Of a stretch of DNA of 51,107 nt, positions 1 to 8,565 are shown piece after piece. The DNA comes from Acetatifactor sp. (GTDB taxonomy: Bacteria; Bacillota; Clostridia; Lachnospirales; Lachnospiraceae): contig JAIDDH010000027.1 in assembly GCA_029055435.1 (NCBI GenBank), positions 1 through 51,107 of the forward strand. The letters are read 5' to 3'. The notes under the pieces were generated by a model that saw only the letters and a list, made by a program, of their open reading frames with translations, made no database searches and was not told the DNA's origin. Numbering within the stretch: the first letter of the stretch is position 1; every line of letters starts with the position of its first letter. The position numbers and the translations under genes are program-made.

Positions 1-77
1 ATTTTAAGTTTGCTACTTGAAAATGTTGTATATATTTATAGAGTTTTATGAATATCAGGACAAGTTGTATGGATAAG

Positions 78-106
78 TTGAAAGGAAAAGGGAAAACGTG
101 TATACT
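78..106 (+). promoter_or_regulatory. Sigma-A-like promoter of the DJ-1 gene
   Basis: TTGAAA at 78-83 and TATACT at 101-106 are separated by 17 bases, close to the vegetative consensus. A start near 113 would leave a leader of about 35 bases before the GGAGG ribosome binding site at 135-139 and the ATG at 147. Confidence 0.55.
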
Positions 107-146
107 GGGAGCGTAAGAAGAAATATAGGAAGACGGAGGAAATGGA

Positions 147-698
147 ATGAGCAGAATAGGAATTTTTTTCGCAAAGGGATATGAGGAAATCGAGGCATTG
201 GCTGTGGTGGACATCTGCCGCCGACTGGGGCTTGACATCGATATGGTGTCCGTGACGGAGGAGTCCGCCGTGGAGGGGGCTCACGGTATTGTGGTCAGGA
301 TGGACAAAACATACTCGCAGGTGGATTTTGCGGACTATGACATGCTGCTTTTGCCCGGCGGCGGAGAGGGTACAAAGAATCTGGAGGCGCACGGCCCGCT
401 GATGGCACAGATAGATGCCTTTTACGAGGACGGAAAATATATCGGTGCGATTTGTGCTGCTCCCAGCATTTTTGGACATAAGGGAATCCTGAGAGGGAGA
501 AGAGCCTGCTCCTATCCCAGCTTTGAGAGCCATCTGGAGGGAGCCACTGTCACCGCGGGCCCTGTGGAGATCGATGGAAATGTGATAACCTCCAGAGGAA
601 TGGGCACGGCCATCGATTTCGGACTGGCTGTGGCAGGACTGTTCCGCGGACAGGAGAAAGTGGAAGAACTGGCAAAGGGAATTGTGTATAGACAATAA
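147..698 (+). CDS. DJ-1/PfpI family protein (class I glutamine amidotransferase-like)
   Basis: The 183-residue protein has the usual length and fold signature of the DJ-1/PfpI/ThiJ family. It starts with a short strand and GYEEIEA (residues 12-18), which holds the conserved family Glu. A LLLPGGGEG turn lies near residue 70, and IGAICAAPSI near residue 99 is the nucleophile elbow with the reactive Cys. Relatives act as glyoxalase/deglycase-type or redox-protective enzymes, or as chaperones, in the cytoplasm; which of these applies cannot be read from sequence. The start follows GGAGG at 135-139, eight bases upstream. It is the first gene of a probable co-directional run with the M18 aminopeptidase 50 bases downstream. 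Family is confident, exact activity is not. Confidence 0.9.
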   Translation: MSRIGIFFAKGYEEIEALAVVDICRRLGLDIDMVSVTEESAVEGAHGIVVRMDKTYSQVDFADYDMLLLPGGGEGTKNLEAHGPLMAQIDAFYEDGKYIGAICAAPSIFGHKGILRGRRACSYPSFESHLEGATVTAGPVEIDGNVITSRGMGTAIDFGLAVAGLFRGQEKVEELAKGIVYRQ

Positions 699-750
699 GG
701 TCTGAAAGTGAGTCTGAAAATGCCGCTTGTGCGGCGGAATGAGAGGAAAA

Positions 751-2070
751 ATGGAAGGTTTGGATGTCTGCAGGGATATGCTCTCCTTTATTGAGGAGAG
801 CCCCAGTTGTTTTCATGTGGTTGCGAATTTAAAGGAGGAGCTGGCGGCAGCGGGCTTTCGGGAGCTGGACGAGCGGGAGGACTGGCGTGTGTGTGCCGGA
901 GGAAGTTATTATGTGACCCGCAATGATTCCTCGCTGATCGCCTTTCGGATACCGGAGGGGGAGCTCAGGGGCTTTCACATGGCGGCTTCCCACAGTGATT
1001 CGCCCACCTTTAAAATAAAGGAGCGCCCGGAGCTGGAGGCGGAAAAGCATTATGTGCGCCTGAATACGGAAAAATACGGAGGGATGATTCTCTCCACATG
1101 GCTGGACAGACCATTGTCCGTGGCCGGAAGAGTGACGGTGTGTGAGGAGGCTAAAGAAGCGGGAAATAATATAGTGACTAAACTGGTCAATTTAGATACA
1201 GACCTACTGGTGATTCCCAATGTGGCAATCCATATGAACCGGGACATGAATAAAGGCGTGGAATACAATCCTCAGACGGATATGCTGCCCCTCTATGGAG
1301 AGTGCGGCGGCAGCGGGGATGTACAGGGGATGCTGCGGGAGCAGGTTGCGGAGGCGGCAGGAGTGAAGCCGGAGGATATTCTGGGTCAGGATTTGTTTCT
1401 TTATGTGAGGGATAAGGGACGTATCTTTGGCAGGGAGGGAGAATTTGTGCTGTCCCCCAGACTGGATGACCTACAGTGTGTCTATGCGTCTATGCAGGCA
1501 TTTCTCACCAGTGTTCCAAGAGAGTATATCTCTCTTTGCGCGGTGTTTGACAATGAGGAGGTGGGAAGCGGCACCAGACAGGGGGCGGATTCCACCTTTT
1601 TGGAGGATGTGGTGACGAGAGTGTGCAATGACTTGGCCGGTCAAAATGAGAAGTCTGGAGGCGCAAGCCTGAAAAGCCGCATGCTTGCGGGAAGCTTTCT
1701 GATTTCGGCGGACAATGCCCACGCAGTGCATCCCAATCACCCGGAGCTGGCTGACCCTACCAACAGGCCCTGTCTCAACGGCGGCATTGTCATCAAGTAT
1801 CACGGCAGTCAGAAATATACTACGGACGCCGTCTCTGCGGCGCAGATGAAGAGTCTGTGCAAGCGGGCAGATGTGCCGTATCAGACCTATGCAAATCGCT
1901 CTGACATTGCCGGTGGGTCCACTCTGGGCAATATCTCTGCGGCGCATGTGTCCGTGAGCTCTGTGGATATTGGTCTGCCGCAGCTTGCCATGCACTCTGC
2001 GGTGGAGACGGGAGGAGTGCGGGATACCGCGTATGCGCTGCGGGTGCTGCAGGAGTTTTTCGGAGAATAG
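751..2070 (+). CDS. apeB: M18 family aminopeptidase (aspartyl aminopeptidase type)
   Basis: This cytosolic metallo-aminopeptidase removes N-terminal residues from peptides, with acidic residues preferred in the characterised family. The 439-residue length is normal for M18. The di-metal site motifs are all present: ASHSDSPTF (about residue 80), RLDDLQC (near 233), FDNEEVGSGT (near 268), SADNAHAVHPNHPE (near 325) and MHSAVETGG close to the C-terminus. An in-frame TTG at 727 and an ATG at 739 lie upstream. The ATG at 751 was chosen because AGAGG at 742-746 sits just before it. The gene follows the DJ-1 gene by about 50 bases and may share its transcript. Confidence 0.93.
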   Translation: MEGLDVCRDMLSFIEESPSCFHVVANLKEELAAAGFRELDEREDWRVCAGGSYYVTRNDSSLIAFRIPEGELRGFHMAASHSDSPTFKIKERPELEAEKHYVRLNTEKYGGMILSTWLDRPLSVAGRVTVCEEAKEAGNNIVTKLVNLDTDLLVIPNVAIHMNRDMNKGVEYNPQTDMLPLYGECGGSGDVQGMLREQVAEAAGVKPEDILGQDLFLYVRDKGRIFGREGEFVLSPRLDDLQCVYASMQAFLTSVPREYISLCAVFDNEEVGSGTRQGADSTFLEDVVTRVCNDLAGQNEKSGGASLKSRMLAGSFLISADNAHAVHPNHPELADPTNRPCLNGGIVIKYHGSQKYTTDAVSAAQMKSLCKRADVPYQTYANRSDIAGGSTLGNISAAHVSVSSVDIGLPQLAMHSAVETGGVRDTAYALRVLQEFFGE

Positions 2071-2148
2071 GACGGTGAGGGAGCCAGGCGCTATTTTGCA
2101 CCCCAATGCATAAAGTATTACGATGGGAATGTGATTTCGGGGTGTAAT

Positions 2149-3951
2149 ATGAATCAGAAGCGGGAGAATATACTGAATCTGGCGCTGGAGACAGATGAGC
2201 AGGAGCGCGCACGCACAGGCGATCTGAACGTGGGGTTTCAGGCCGCTACCAGAAGCTGGGAGCTCATCGTGAAATATCACGGGGACCTGGCAGGCGCTGC
2301 GGCAGAAATTTCCGAGACTATAGGCGTGGAGTATCTGATAGCGGGCTATGCCATATTGACGGTGCCGGAAAATCTGGTGGACGCCGTATCCGATTTGGAG
2401 CAGGTGGAGTATGTGGAAAAGCCGAAGCGCTATTACTATGCACTGGAAACCGGCGTGGGGAACAGAGGATGCTTTACTCCCGTGACTTTGGGCCCTCCCT
2501 ATCTGACCGGACGGGGTGTGTTGATCCTGGTGGCGGACAGCGGTATCGAATGGACGCGGAGAGATTTTCAGGACTCCAGAGGCCGCACGCGGATTCGTTA
2601 TCTGTGGGATCAGACGCTGACTCCCGGGGAGGACAGAAATCCCCCGGAAGGTTTTCGGGTGGGAGTAGAGTTTAATGCGGATCAGATTGATGAGGCGCTG
2701 CAGATAGAAAATGCGCAGGAGCAGTTTGCGTTTCTGCCCAGTATCGATGTGAGCGGGCATGGCACGGCGGTGGCCGGCATTGCGGCGGGGCTGAATACGG
2801 CGGCGGAGTATATAGGGGCAGCTCCCAACGCGGAACTTCTGATTGTCAAGCTGGGAGTGGCGGATGCGCTGGGTTTTCCCCGGACTACAGAGCTGATGAG
2901 GGCGGTGGCCTGGGGCTTGCGGAAGGCACAGGAGCTGCAGATGCCGTTAGTGATAAACTTAAGTTTTGGAAACAGTTATGGGGCGCATGACGGCAGTTCT
3001 TTGCTGGAGCGCTTTCTGGACAACGCGGCGGAAATCGGACGCACGGTGATCTGTGTCGGCAGCGGCAATGAAGGAGCTTCCGGGGGCCATGTGGCAGGGA
3101 GTGTCTACAGCGGAGGAGTTCCCGGCAGGGGCGTGCCGCAGGATGTCCGGGTGGAGCTTGCGGTGGCAAACTACGAGCAGAATCTCCGGGTACAGCTCTG
3201 GCAAAATTATACCGACGAGTACCGGGTGTATCTGATCGCGCCAAGCGGCAGAAGGGCGGAGCTCACCGCTCCGGTAAACGGCGGCAAATTTACACTAAAT
3301 ATAGAGCAGACGAAAATTCTGGCTTATCAGGGAGAACCGGCTCCCTATGCGGTAGCCAAGGAGCTCTATCTGGAATTTTTGCCAAACGGGGGCACTTATA
3401 TCGGGAGCGGTATCTGGACATTGCTTCTGGAGCCGGTGCATGTGGTGACAGGGCAGTATTATCTATATTTGGCGGACAGCGCGACCCGCAACATGGGAAC
3501 CTATTTCTATGAGCCCACGCCGCAGGTGAGCCTGACGATTCCCTCCACGGCGGCAAAGGTGATTACCGTGGGGGCTTATGATACTATATATGACGCCTAT
3601 GCGGATTTTTCCGGTAGAGGCTATGCCGACAGAGAGCGAACCATAGGGGTGGTAACTGCAGGTCTGGTGAAACCGGATATCGTGGCCCCGGGAGTGGGAG
3701 TCAGAGCCCCCGACCTGTACGGCGGCTATACGCCTGTGACCGGAACATCCTTTGCCACACCGGTTGCTGCCGGAGCCGCGGCGCTTTTGATGGAGTGGGG
3801 AATCGTAAGGGGAAATGACCCGTTCCTGTATGGGGAGAAAGTGAAGGCGTATTTCCGGGCAGGAGCCAGGCCCCTGAGGGGAGAGGAAGGATATCCCAAC
3901 GCCAGGGTGGGGTATGGGGCGCTGTGCGTTGCAGAGAGTATACCGACTTGA
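2149..3951 (+). CDS. Subtilisin-like (S8) serine protease, Csp-like clostridial type
   Basis: The protein has about 600 residues. A short N-terminal segment resembling an inhibitor-like prodomain precedes the S8 catalytic domain. All catalytic positions are intact: Asp in VADSGIEW (about residue 130), His in SGHGTAVAG (near 205), the oxyanion Asn in CVGSGNEG (near 306), and Ser in GTSFATPVAAG (near 535). A jellyroll-type insertion of about 150 residues lies between the Asn and the Ser, as in the clostridial CspB/CspC group that processes or senses germination signals. No signal peptide is seen. Because the triad is complete it should be an active protease rather than a CspC-like pseudoprotease. 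The start could be GTG 2131 or ATG 2149; GGGGTG at 2139-2144 favours the latter. Substrate and any link to spores are inferred only. Confidence 0.88.
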   Translation: MNQKRENILNLALETDEQERARTGDLNVGFQAATRSWELIVKYHGDLAGAAAEISETIGVEYLIAGYAILTVPENLVDAVSDLEQVEYVEKPKRYYYALETGVGNRGCFTPVTLGPPYLTGRGVLILVADSGIEWTRRDFQDSRGRTRIRYLWDQTLTPGEDRNPPEGFRVGVEFNADQIDEALQIENAQEQFAFLPSIDVSGHGTAVAGIAAGLNTAAEYIGAAPNAELLIVKLGVADALGFPRTTELMRAVAWGLRKAQELQMPLVINLSFGNSYGAHDGSSLLERFLDNAAEIGRTVICVGSGNEGASGGHVAGSVYSGGVPGRGVPQDVRVELAVANYEQNLRVQLWQNYTDEYRVYLIAPSGRRAELTAPVNGGKFTLNIEQTKILAYQGEPAPYAVAKELYLEFLPNGGTYIGSGIWTLLLEPVHVVTGQYYLYLADSATRNMGTYFYEPTPQVSLTIPSTAAKVITVGAYDTIYDAYADFSGRGYADRERTIGVVTAGLVKPDIVAPGVGVRAPDLYGGYTPVTGTSFATPVAAGAAALLMEWGIVRGNDPFLYGEKVKAYFRAGARPLRGEEGYPNARVGYGALCVAESIPT

Positions 3952-3990
3952 GACGACAGAGATCCTGTTGGAATAAATTTGCAAATTTTT

Positions 3991-4036
3991 AATAATCGTT
4001 TTATTCGCCACATCTGTGATGAATAAAGCGATTATT
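3991..4036. other. Perfect 16-bp AT-rich hairpin
   Basis: Bases 3991-4006 pair with 4021-4036 across a 14-base loop, with a single T·G pair. No long T-tract follows on either strand, so it is not a typical terminator. It separates the protease gene from the deaminase gene, at the point where the sequence turns more AT-rich. Confidence 0.5.
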
Positions 4037-4090
4037 ATGTGCTGAAAAAATACTCAATATAAAAACACGAAAGTTCAGAGGAGGTGCAGT

Positions 4091-4573
4091 ATGGTAATTA
4101 CAAAAGGAAAAGAAAGAGTGTCTAAAGCGGATACCTATTTGAATTGTGCAGAGGTTTTTGCATATAGGAGTACATGTCTGAAGAGAAAATACGGAGCTGT
4201 GATTGTTAAGGATGATGTTGTTATTTCTACAGGTTATAACGGCTCTCCCAGAGGAAAAGAAAATTGTTGTGATATTGGCGAGTGCCCCAGAATAAAACGT
4301 GGAATGCATCAAGGAGAAGGTTATGGAATATGTAAGGCAATTCATGCAGAGGCGAATGCTTTAATGAATTGTTCCAGAGAACAAACAATAGGGGCAGACC
4401 TTTATTTGACGGGAATAAATCCTGCGGATGCTATTGTTCATAAAGCAAAACCGTGCCCACTTTGTGCAAGAATGATTATACAGGCAGGTATTAGAAATGT
4501 ATATCTTCGTCAGGGCGATGGAATGGATAATTATATTGTTTTACCTGCGGAAAAATTGGAATGGTGCCTATAG
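4091..4573 (+). CDS. Deoxycytidylate (dCMP)-type deaminase
   Basis: This 160-residue member of the cytidine/deoxycytidylate deaminase superfamily would hydrolyse dCMP to dUMP to supply thymidylate synthesis. The zinc site is complete: HAEANAL (about residue 90) supplies the His ligand and the catalytic Glu, and PCPLC (near 121) supplies the two Cys ligands. The segment GYNGSPRG near residue 55 is typical of dCMP deaminases, as are the extra Cys and His residues between it and HAE. GAGGTG lies about five bases before the ATG. The gene stands alone in an AT-richer patch, which is compatible with acquisition. A ComE-like competence role is less likely because no com genes are near. Confidence 0.88.
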   Translation: MVITKGKERVSKADTYLNCAEVFAYRSTCLKRKYGAVIVKDDVVISTGYNGSPRGKENCCDIGECPRIKRGMHQGEGYGICKAIHAEANALMNCSREQTIGADLYLTGINPADAIVHKAKPCPLCARMIIQAGIRNVYLRQGDGMDNYIVLPAEKLEWCL

Positions 4574-4712
4574 AGTGCGAGCCGAGTATTTAATGGGAAC
4601 ACTTTTCCGAAATGGAATTATAATTCAATGGGTTTTGTTTCTACCTGTTTTATGATACAATTTGCTGAGAAAAATATATGAGTAGTGATAGTACCCGTTA
4701 CATAAAGGAGAT

Positions 4713-5426
4713 ATGATGAAAAAGGAAAACATAATATCGATCATACTTGTTCTATGTTTTTTGCCTTTCTGTGTCAGGCTTTTTCTGGAGATGATAGGTT
4801 TGGACTTGAATATACGATTTGATGGCCAGACAATGCTATATTTGTGCGTCGGAATCGTCGCCGTTATGATTGTCGGACTAATTTGGGGATATTACCAGCA
4901 TGTCGATTATATGGAGAAACAAAAGGTCTCCAATTCAGACAAGAAAATGCTCCTGCACCGTATGGCGGAAGAAATGGGAGAACGGTATGAGGATTATACC
5001 TATGTGACAGCCTATGTCAGCCAGATCCACCATCGAGAGCATATTATCAATTCTCCATATAAGCGTTACTCCCGCCAGCCCTATATCATCGCATTCAACA
5101 ATAGCGAGACTATTATATATCGTTTTCAGATAAGGCAGGGCATAATACAGTTAATCCTCCCGCGGCTCGATATCAACTGGGCGTCTTCCTCTTGGAAATA
5201 TCATATTGGAGAAGACCGTATCGAGCTTGTTATAGCCAATGACCCTTCCGCTCTGAGTGTTGCGGAAGCCATGCCCATCATCGGTACAAAATACGTGATT
5301 GACAAGGTACTCCATAGCGCCCACAACAAAATGATCGCCTGGCATCCTTTGGGAATTTATCAGGAGAACGAATTTTGGCGTTTGGTGAACTGCCTGGGTG
5401 GTTATCCGAATTCACAACAATATTAA
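4713..5426 (+). CDS. Unknown protein with two N-terminal membrane segments
   Basis: I do not recognise this 237-residue protein. The first 70 residues contain two hydrophobic stretches (about 6-24 and 41-61), which suggests membrane anchoring with a cytosolic C-terminal domain of about 165 residues. That domain is rich in aromatic and charged residues and has no catalytic motif I can name. AAAGGAG at 4704-4710 supports ATG 4713, although the adjacent ATG 4716 is equally possible. It is flanked by the deaminase and a convergent cupin gene, neither of which suggests a function. Confidence 0.75.
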   Translation: MMKKENIISIILVLCFLPFCVRLFLEMIGLDLNIRFDGQTMLYLCVGIVAVMIVGLIWGYYQHVDYMEKQKVSNSDKKMLLHRMAEEMGERYEDYTYVTAYVSQIHHREHIINSPYKRYSRQPYIIAFNNSETIIYRFQIRQGIIQLILPRLDINWASSSWKYHIGEDRIELVIANDPSALSVAEAMPIIGTKYVIDKVLHSAHNKMIAWHPLGIYQENEFWRLVNCLGGYPNSQQY

Positions 5427-5449
5427 TACCATTTCCATGACGTTTTTGT

Positions 5450-5773
5450 TCAGAACGAAACGACAAGCTGCATTTTAAATTTTTCTTCACCGTATACGGC
5501 GTGCGGAATATCTTTCGGCATGATCAGGGTCTCGCCCACGTTCAGGATAAAGACTTCACCGCCGACGGTAAACCGTCCGGTTCCCTCCAGGACGGTTACC
5601 ATTGCGTCACCGCCTGCTGCATGGGTGGATATCTCTTCTCCTTTATCGAATGAAAAGATGGTCATGCTGACTTTATCATTCTGCACGAGCGTTTTGCTGA
5701 CCACCTGGCCAGGCTGGTATTCAATCTGGTCTTTCAACTGCAGCTTTGTTTGTTTTTCGATGTTTTTATACAT
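5450..5773 (-). CDS. Small single-domain cupin protein
   Basis: The 107-residue protein is a single beta-barrel cupin. It has the first motif around STHAAGGDAMVTVLEG (about residues 49-64) and the second around MPKDIPHAVYG (near 90). His residues in both motifs could bind a metal, but the set is reduced compared with catalytic cupins. Many such clostridial cupins bind small ligands or act as sugar-phosphate or oxidative-stress accessory proteins; none of these can be assigned here. AAAGGGAATGAATC directly before the ATG is a usable ribosome binding site. It is convergent with the unknown membrane protein and co-directional with the TraX-like gene upstream. Confidence 0.85.
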   Translation of the reverse strand: MYKNIEKQTKLQLKDQIEYQPGQVVSKTLVQNDKVSMTIFSFDKGEEISTHAAGGDAMVTVLEGTGRFTVGGEVFILNVGETLIMPKDIPHAVYGEEKFKMQLVVSF

Positions 5774-5913
5774 GATTCATTCCCTTTCCGTATGCGCTAT
5801 TTGGCGTGTCTGCGAGCCAGGACAGTCTGCTTCATGTTTCTGATTATACTATACTGCATTATAAAAGTAAATCACGTGGATTTCTGTGGATCTGCAGTCT
5901 GCATCCTCCTAAA

Positions 5914-6663
5914 TTATTTGAACATAAAATACTGCAAAAAAATCAAAATAATAATATGAATAGGGTAAAATGCGTAACAAGCCCATTGAAATATTTTATT
6001 ATGAAATCCCTGACGCCCTTGATATAACCAAATAGGAAGCAGTGATATCATAGCAAATGCCTGCTGAAAAAATTCTATTTCATACCCAAATATTTGGAAA
6101 GTATAGTAATATCCTCCCAACAGCTTTACATTCAAAATATACAGGCATATAAACTGGATTACCCGATTTTTCCAAGTTTGTCCCCGGAAAAAATAAAATG
6201 TCAAAACAGTTAAAACGCCAATTCCATAGTAATCGACCATGGTTGCATAACCAAGAATAAAGCCCAGAAAGACAATGCCTGCACATAACACAGCGGCCAA
6301 TACTTTTTTAAAATGTGTTCTGCATTTCTCAATCAAGGCAATCAATAACAAACTCTCTAAAAACGTCCACAGCACATTTTGATGATATGGATAAAATATA
6401 CTACCGCCATACATAATGTTGAATGGTATTTCAGATAAACAAGCCCACAAAAGAATACGCAGCATATAGCGGCGCAAATCATGTGTATGAGTATAGCCTT
6501 CTACAATCATAAACGCAAAAATCGGATACGCTATTCGTCCGATACATGTCAGCCATTCTTCTGCCGGAAAAAGCACCGCCCATGCATGATCGCATAGCAT
6601 TAGCCCCATAGCCAGCACATGAAGCGTGAATGAACTGATGTTGAACTCCTTATTTTGAGTCAT
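5914..6663 (-). CDS. TraX-like polytopic membrane protein
   Basis: This 249-residue hydrophobic protein has about seven or eight predicted membrane spans. It carries the TraX-family beginning (HVLAMGLMLCDHAWA, residues 14-28, then IGRIAYPIFAFMIVEGY, near 42-58). The family was named for the F-plasmid protein that acetylates pilin, but chromosomal relatives in Firmicutes are common and mostly uncharacterised; they resemble membrane acyltransferases. The start is supported by GGAGG about 12 bases upstream on the minus strand. There are no conjugation genes nearby, so a role in transfer is not implied. It is divergent from the sugar-kinase operon. Confidence 0.85.
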   Translation of the reverse strand: MTQNKEFNISSFTLHVLAMGLMLCDHAWAVLFPAEEWLTCIGRIAYPIFAFMIVEGYTHTHDLRRYMLRILLWACLSEIPFNIMYGGSIFYPYHQNVLWTFLESLLLIALIEKCRTHFKKVLAAVLCAGIVFLGFILGYATMVDYYGIGVLTVLTFYFFRGQTWKNRVIQFICLYILNVKLLGGYYYTFQIFGYEIEFFQQAFAMISLLPIWLYQGRQGFHNKIFQWACYAFYPIHIIILIFLQYFMFK

Positions 6664-6933
6664 AGGTGCTTTCCTCCAATGCTTTTTTGGGGCTGCAATC
6701 CCCCAAATATGTTATACTCAAAACGGGCAAATCTTATCCCTTTTGTATGTGCAAAAAGGTGTGCCTTAATCAATAAATATTCCTTGTGTTTTCTGATAAA
6801 TATGTGTATATTATACTCATAAGAGAAACAACGGTGTTTTTTTCATGCCCTTTTCCGAATTAATGTTAGTATGAAACTGCTTCTCTGTCGTTTGAGGCAG
6901 AGCAGTTCATTTTTACGATAGGGGAGATCGCTT
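6664..6933. promoter_or_regulatory. Divergent intergenic region, TraX-like gene / sugar-kinase operon
   Basis: This 270-base AT-rich spacer separates divergent genes. On the plus strand TTGTGT at 6784-6789 and TATATT at 6807-6812, 17 bases apart, form a plausible weak promoter for the kinase operon, leaving a leader of about 115 bases. I see no recognisable riboswitch or clear operator dyad. Confidence 0.4.
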
Positions 6934-8544
6934 ATGTTATATGTGCTCGCTTATGATATCGGAACGACAGGAATGAAAGCGTGCCTGTTCGAGCTTGGAG
7001 ATAAGATCAGGCTGCTGGCGGATGCCTATAGGGAGTATGAACTGTATGTGTTGCCTGACGGCGGGGCGGAGCAGGATACGGAGCAGTGGTGGGAGAGCAT
7101 GGTGAGTGCTACCAAACAACTGATGGCAGACGCGAAGGTGAGTCCGGGCGAGATCGCCGGGATTTCATTCTGCTCACAGATGCAGGGACTTGTTCTGGTA
7201 GACAGGGACCTGAATCCCGTTCGGAAACCCATGAGTTATATGGATCAGCGCGCGGTCAGGGAAATGAAAGAAATCGGCGCGAGAGGCATCACCGTAGCCG
7301 GACTGAACATACGTCTTTTGCTTCGCAGTCTTCTGCTTACGAAGGCTGCACCCACAAGTGTCAAGGATCCGATCTGGAAATACAAGTGGGTGGAGAAGAA
7401 TGAACCGGAGAATTTTGAGAAGATATATAAATGGCTGGACGTAAAAGAATTTTTTATCGCCAAATGCACCGGAAGATGCATTATGACCAAGGATTCAGCA
7501 TATTCCACCTTTCTGTATGACACCAGAGCGGGAAAGGAAGGCTTTAGCGACAGCCTCTGTCGGATCTTTGGGGTAAAAAGGGAGCATCTGCCGGAGGTGA
7601 TCTCCTGTACGGATGTGGCTGGAACGCTGACGAAAAAGGCGGCAGACGAGCTTGGCCTGCAGGAGGGGACAAAGGTGTATGGCGGCGGAGGTGACGCAAC
7701 CCTGATCGGAGTCGGCGCAGGCTGCACAAAGGTTGGTCAGACGCATATATACTCGGGAACTTCCGGGTGGGTAGAAACGGTTCTGGACAGGCAGATTGTT
7801 GATATCGATGCCATGATTGCCGGCATTGTCGGTGCGCAGAAGGGCAGATACAATTATTTTGCGGAGATGGAGACTGCGGGCAAATGCTTTGAATGGGTTC
7901 GGGATCATCTGGCGCTGGATGAGATTGACATCTATTTACAGAAGATGGATGTGGCAAAGAGCAAAGAATCGGTTTACGAAAGCCTTTATGATTATCTGTC
8001 GGAGGTCATTGCAAAGGTTCCGGCCGGGGCAGGCGGCGTGATTTTCACGCCATGGCTCCACGGGAACAGATGCCCCTTCGAAGATCCGAAGGCGGCCGGA
8101 ATGTTCTTCAACATCAGTCTTGATACCGGGAAGAGCCATCTTCTCCGGGCTGTACTTGAGGGAATCTGCTATCACTTAAACTGGATGCTGGAGTGTCAGG
8201 ATAAGAGAGTGAAAACAGCGCGGACCATCCGGTTTGTGGGCGGAGGCGCTCTGTCCGGCGTGACATGTCAGATGTTGGCGGATATCACAGGGCGCGTGAT
8301 TGAGACGGTGGAAAATACGAAGGAAGCAGGAGCGGTTGGTGCGGCAATCCTGGTTGGGATTGAACAGCGCGTCATTGCAGATTTTGACGAGGTGGAAAAG
8401 TATATACAGGTGAAAGCTTCCTATACACCTATAGAAGAAAACAGAAAGGTTTATGACAGATATTATCAGGTGTTTAAGAAACTGTATCAGAGTAACAGGG
8501 AGAATTTTGCCGTGTTGAACCGCCAGACAGATCAGAGACGGTAG
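6934..8544 (+). CDS. FGGY-family carbohydrate kinase (xylulokinase-like)
   Basis: This ATP-dependent sugar kinase has about 536 residues, the usual FGGY size. The N-terminal lobe starts with the phosphate loop DIGTTGMKA (residues 8-16). A substrate-lobe motif with GISFCSQMQG lies near residue 80, and the second lobe has the ATP-site motifs GGGGDA (near 250), YSGTSGW (near 272) and FVGGGALSG (near 432). The family phosphorylates keto-sugars or polyols such as xylulose, ribulose, fuculose or erythritol; the substrate is not readable here. AGGGGAG precedes the ATG. It leads a four-gene operon with an aldolase, a GtrA protein and an aminotransferase. The usual partners, a sugar isomerase and an ABC transporter, are missing. 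Confidence 0.92.
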   Translation: MLYVLAYDIGTTGMKACLFELGDKIRLLADAYREYELYVLPDGGAEQDTEQWWESMVSATKQLMADAKVSPGEIAGISFCSQMQGLVLVDRDLNPVRKPMSYMDQRAVREMKEIGARGITVAGLNIRLLLRSLLLTKAAPTSVKDPIWKYKWVEKNEPENFEKIYKWLDVKEFFIAKCTGRCIMTKDSAYSTFLYDTRAGKEGFSDSLCRIFGVKREHLPEVISCTDVAGTLTKKAADELGLQEGTKVYGGGGDATLIGVGAGCTKVGQTHIYSGTSGWVETVLDRQIVDIDAMIAGIVGAQKGRYNYFAEMETAGKCFEWVRDHLALDEIDIYLQKMDVAKSKESVYESLYDYLSEVIAKVPAGAGGVIFTPWLHGNRCPFEDPKAAGMFFNISLDTGKSHLLRAVLEGICYHLNWMLECQDKRVKTARTIRFVGGGALSGVTCQMLADITGRVIETVENTKEAGAVGAAILVGIEQRVIADFDEVEKYIQVKASYTPIEENRKVYDRYYQVFKKLYQSNRENFAVLNRQTDQRR

Positions 8545-8565
8545 AAAGTCGGAAAGGTGGAAGCG

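Noticed and set aside
1471..2760. A 429-codon minus-strand open frame over the aminopeptidase and protease genes
   Set aside because: Both sense genes have complete catalytic motifs; the antisense frame has none and no ribosome binding site.
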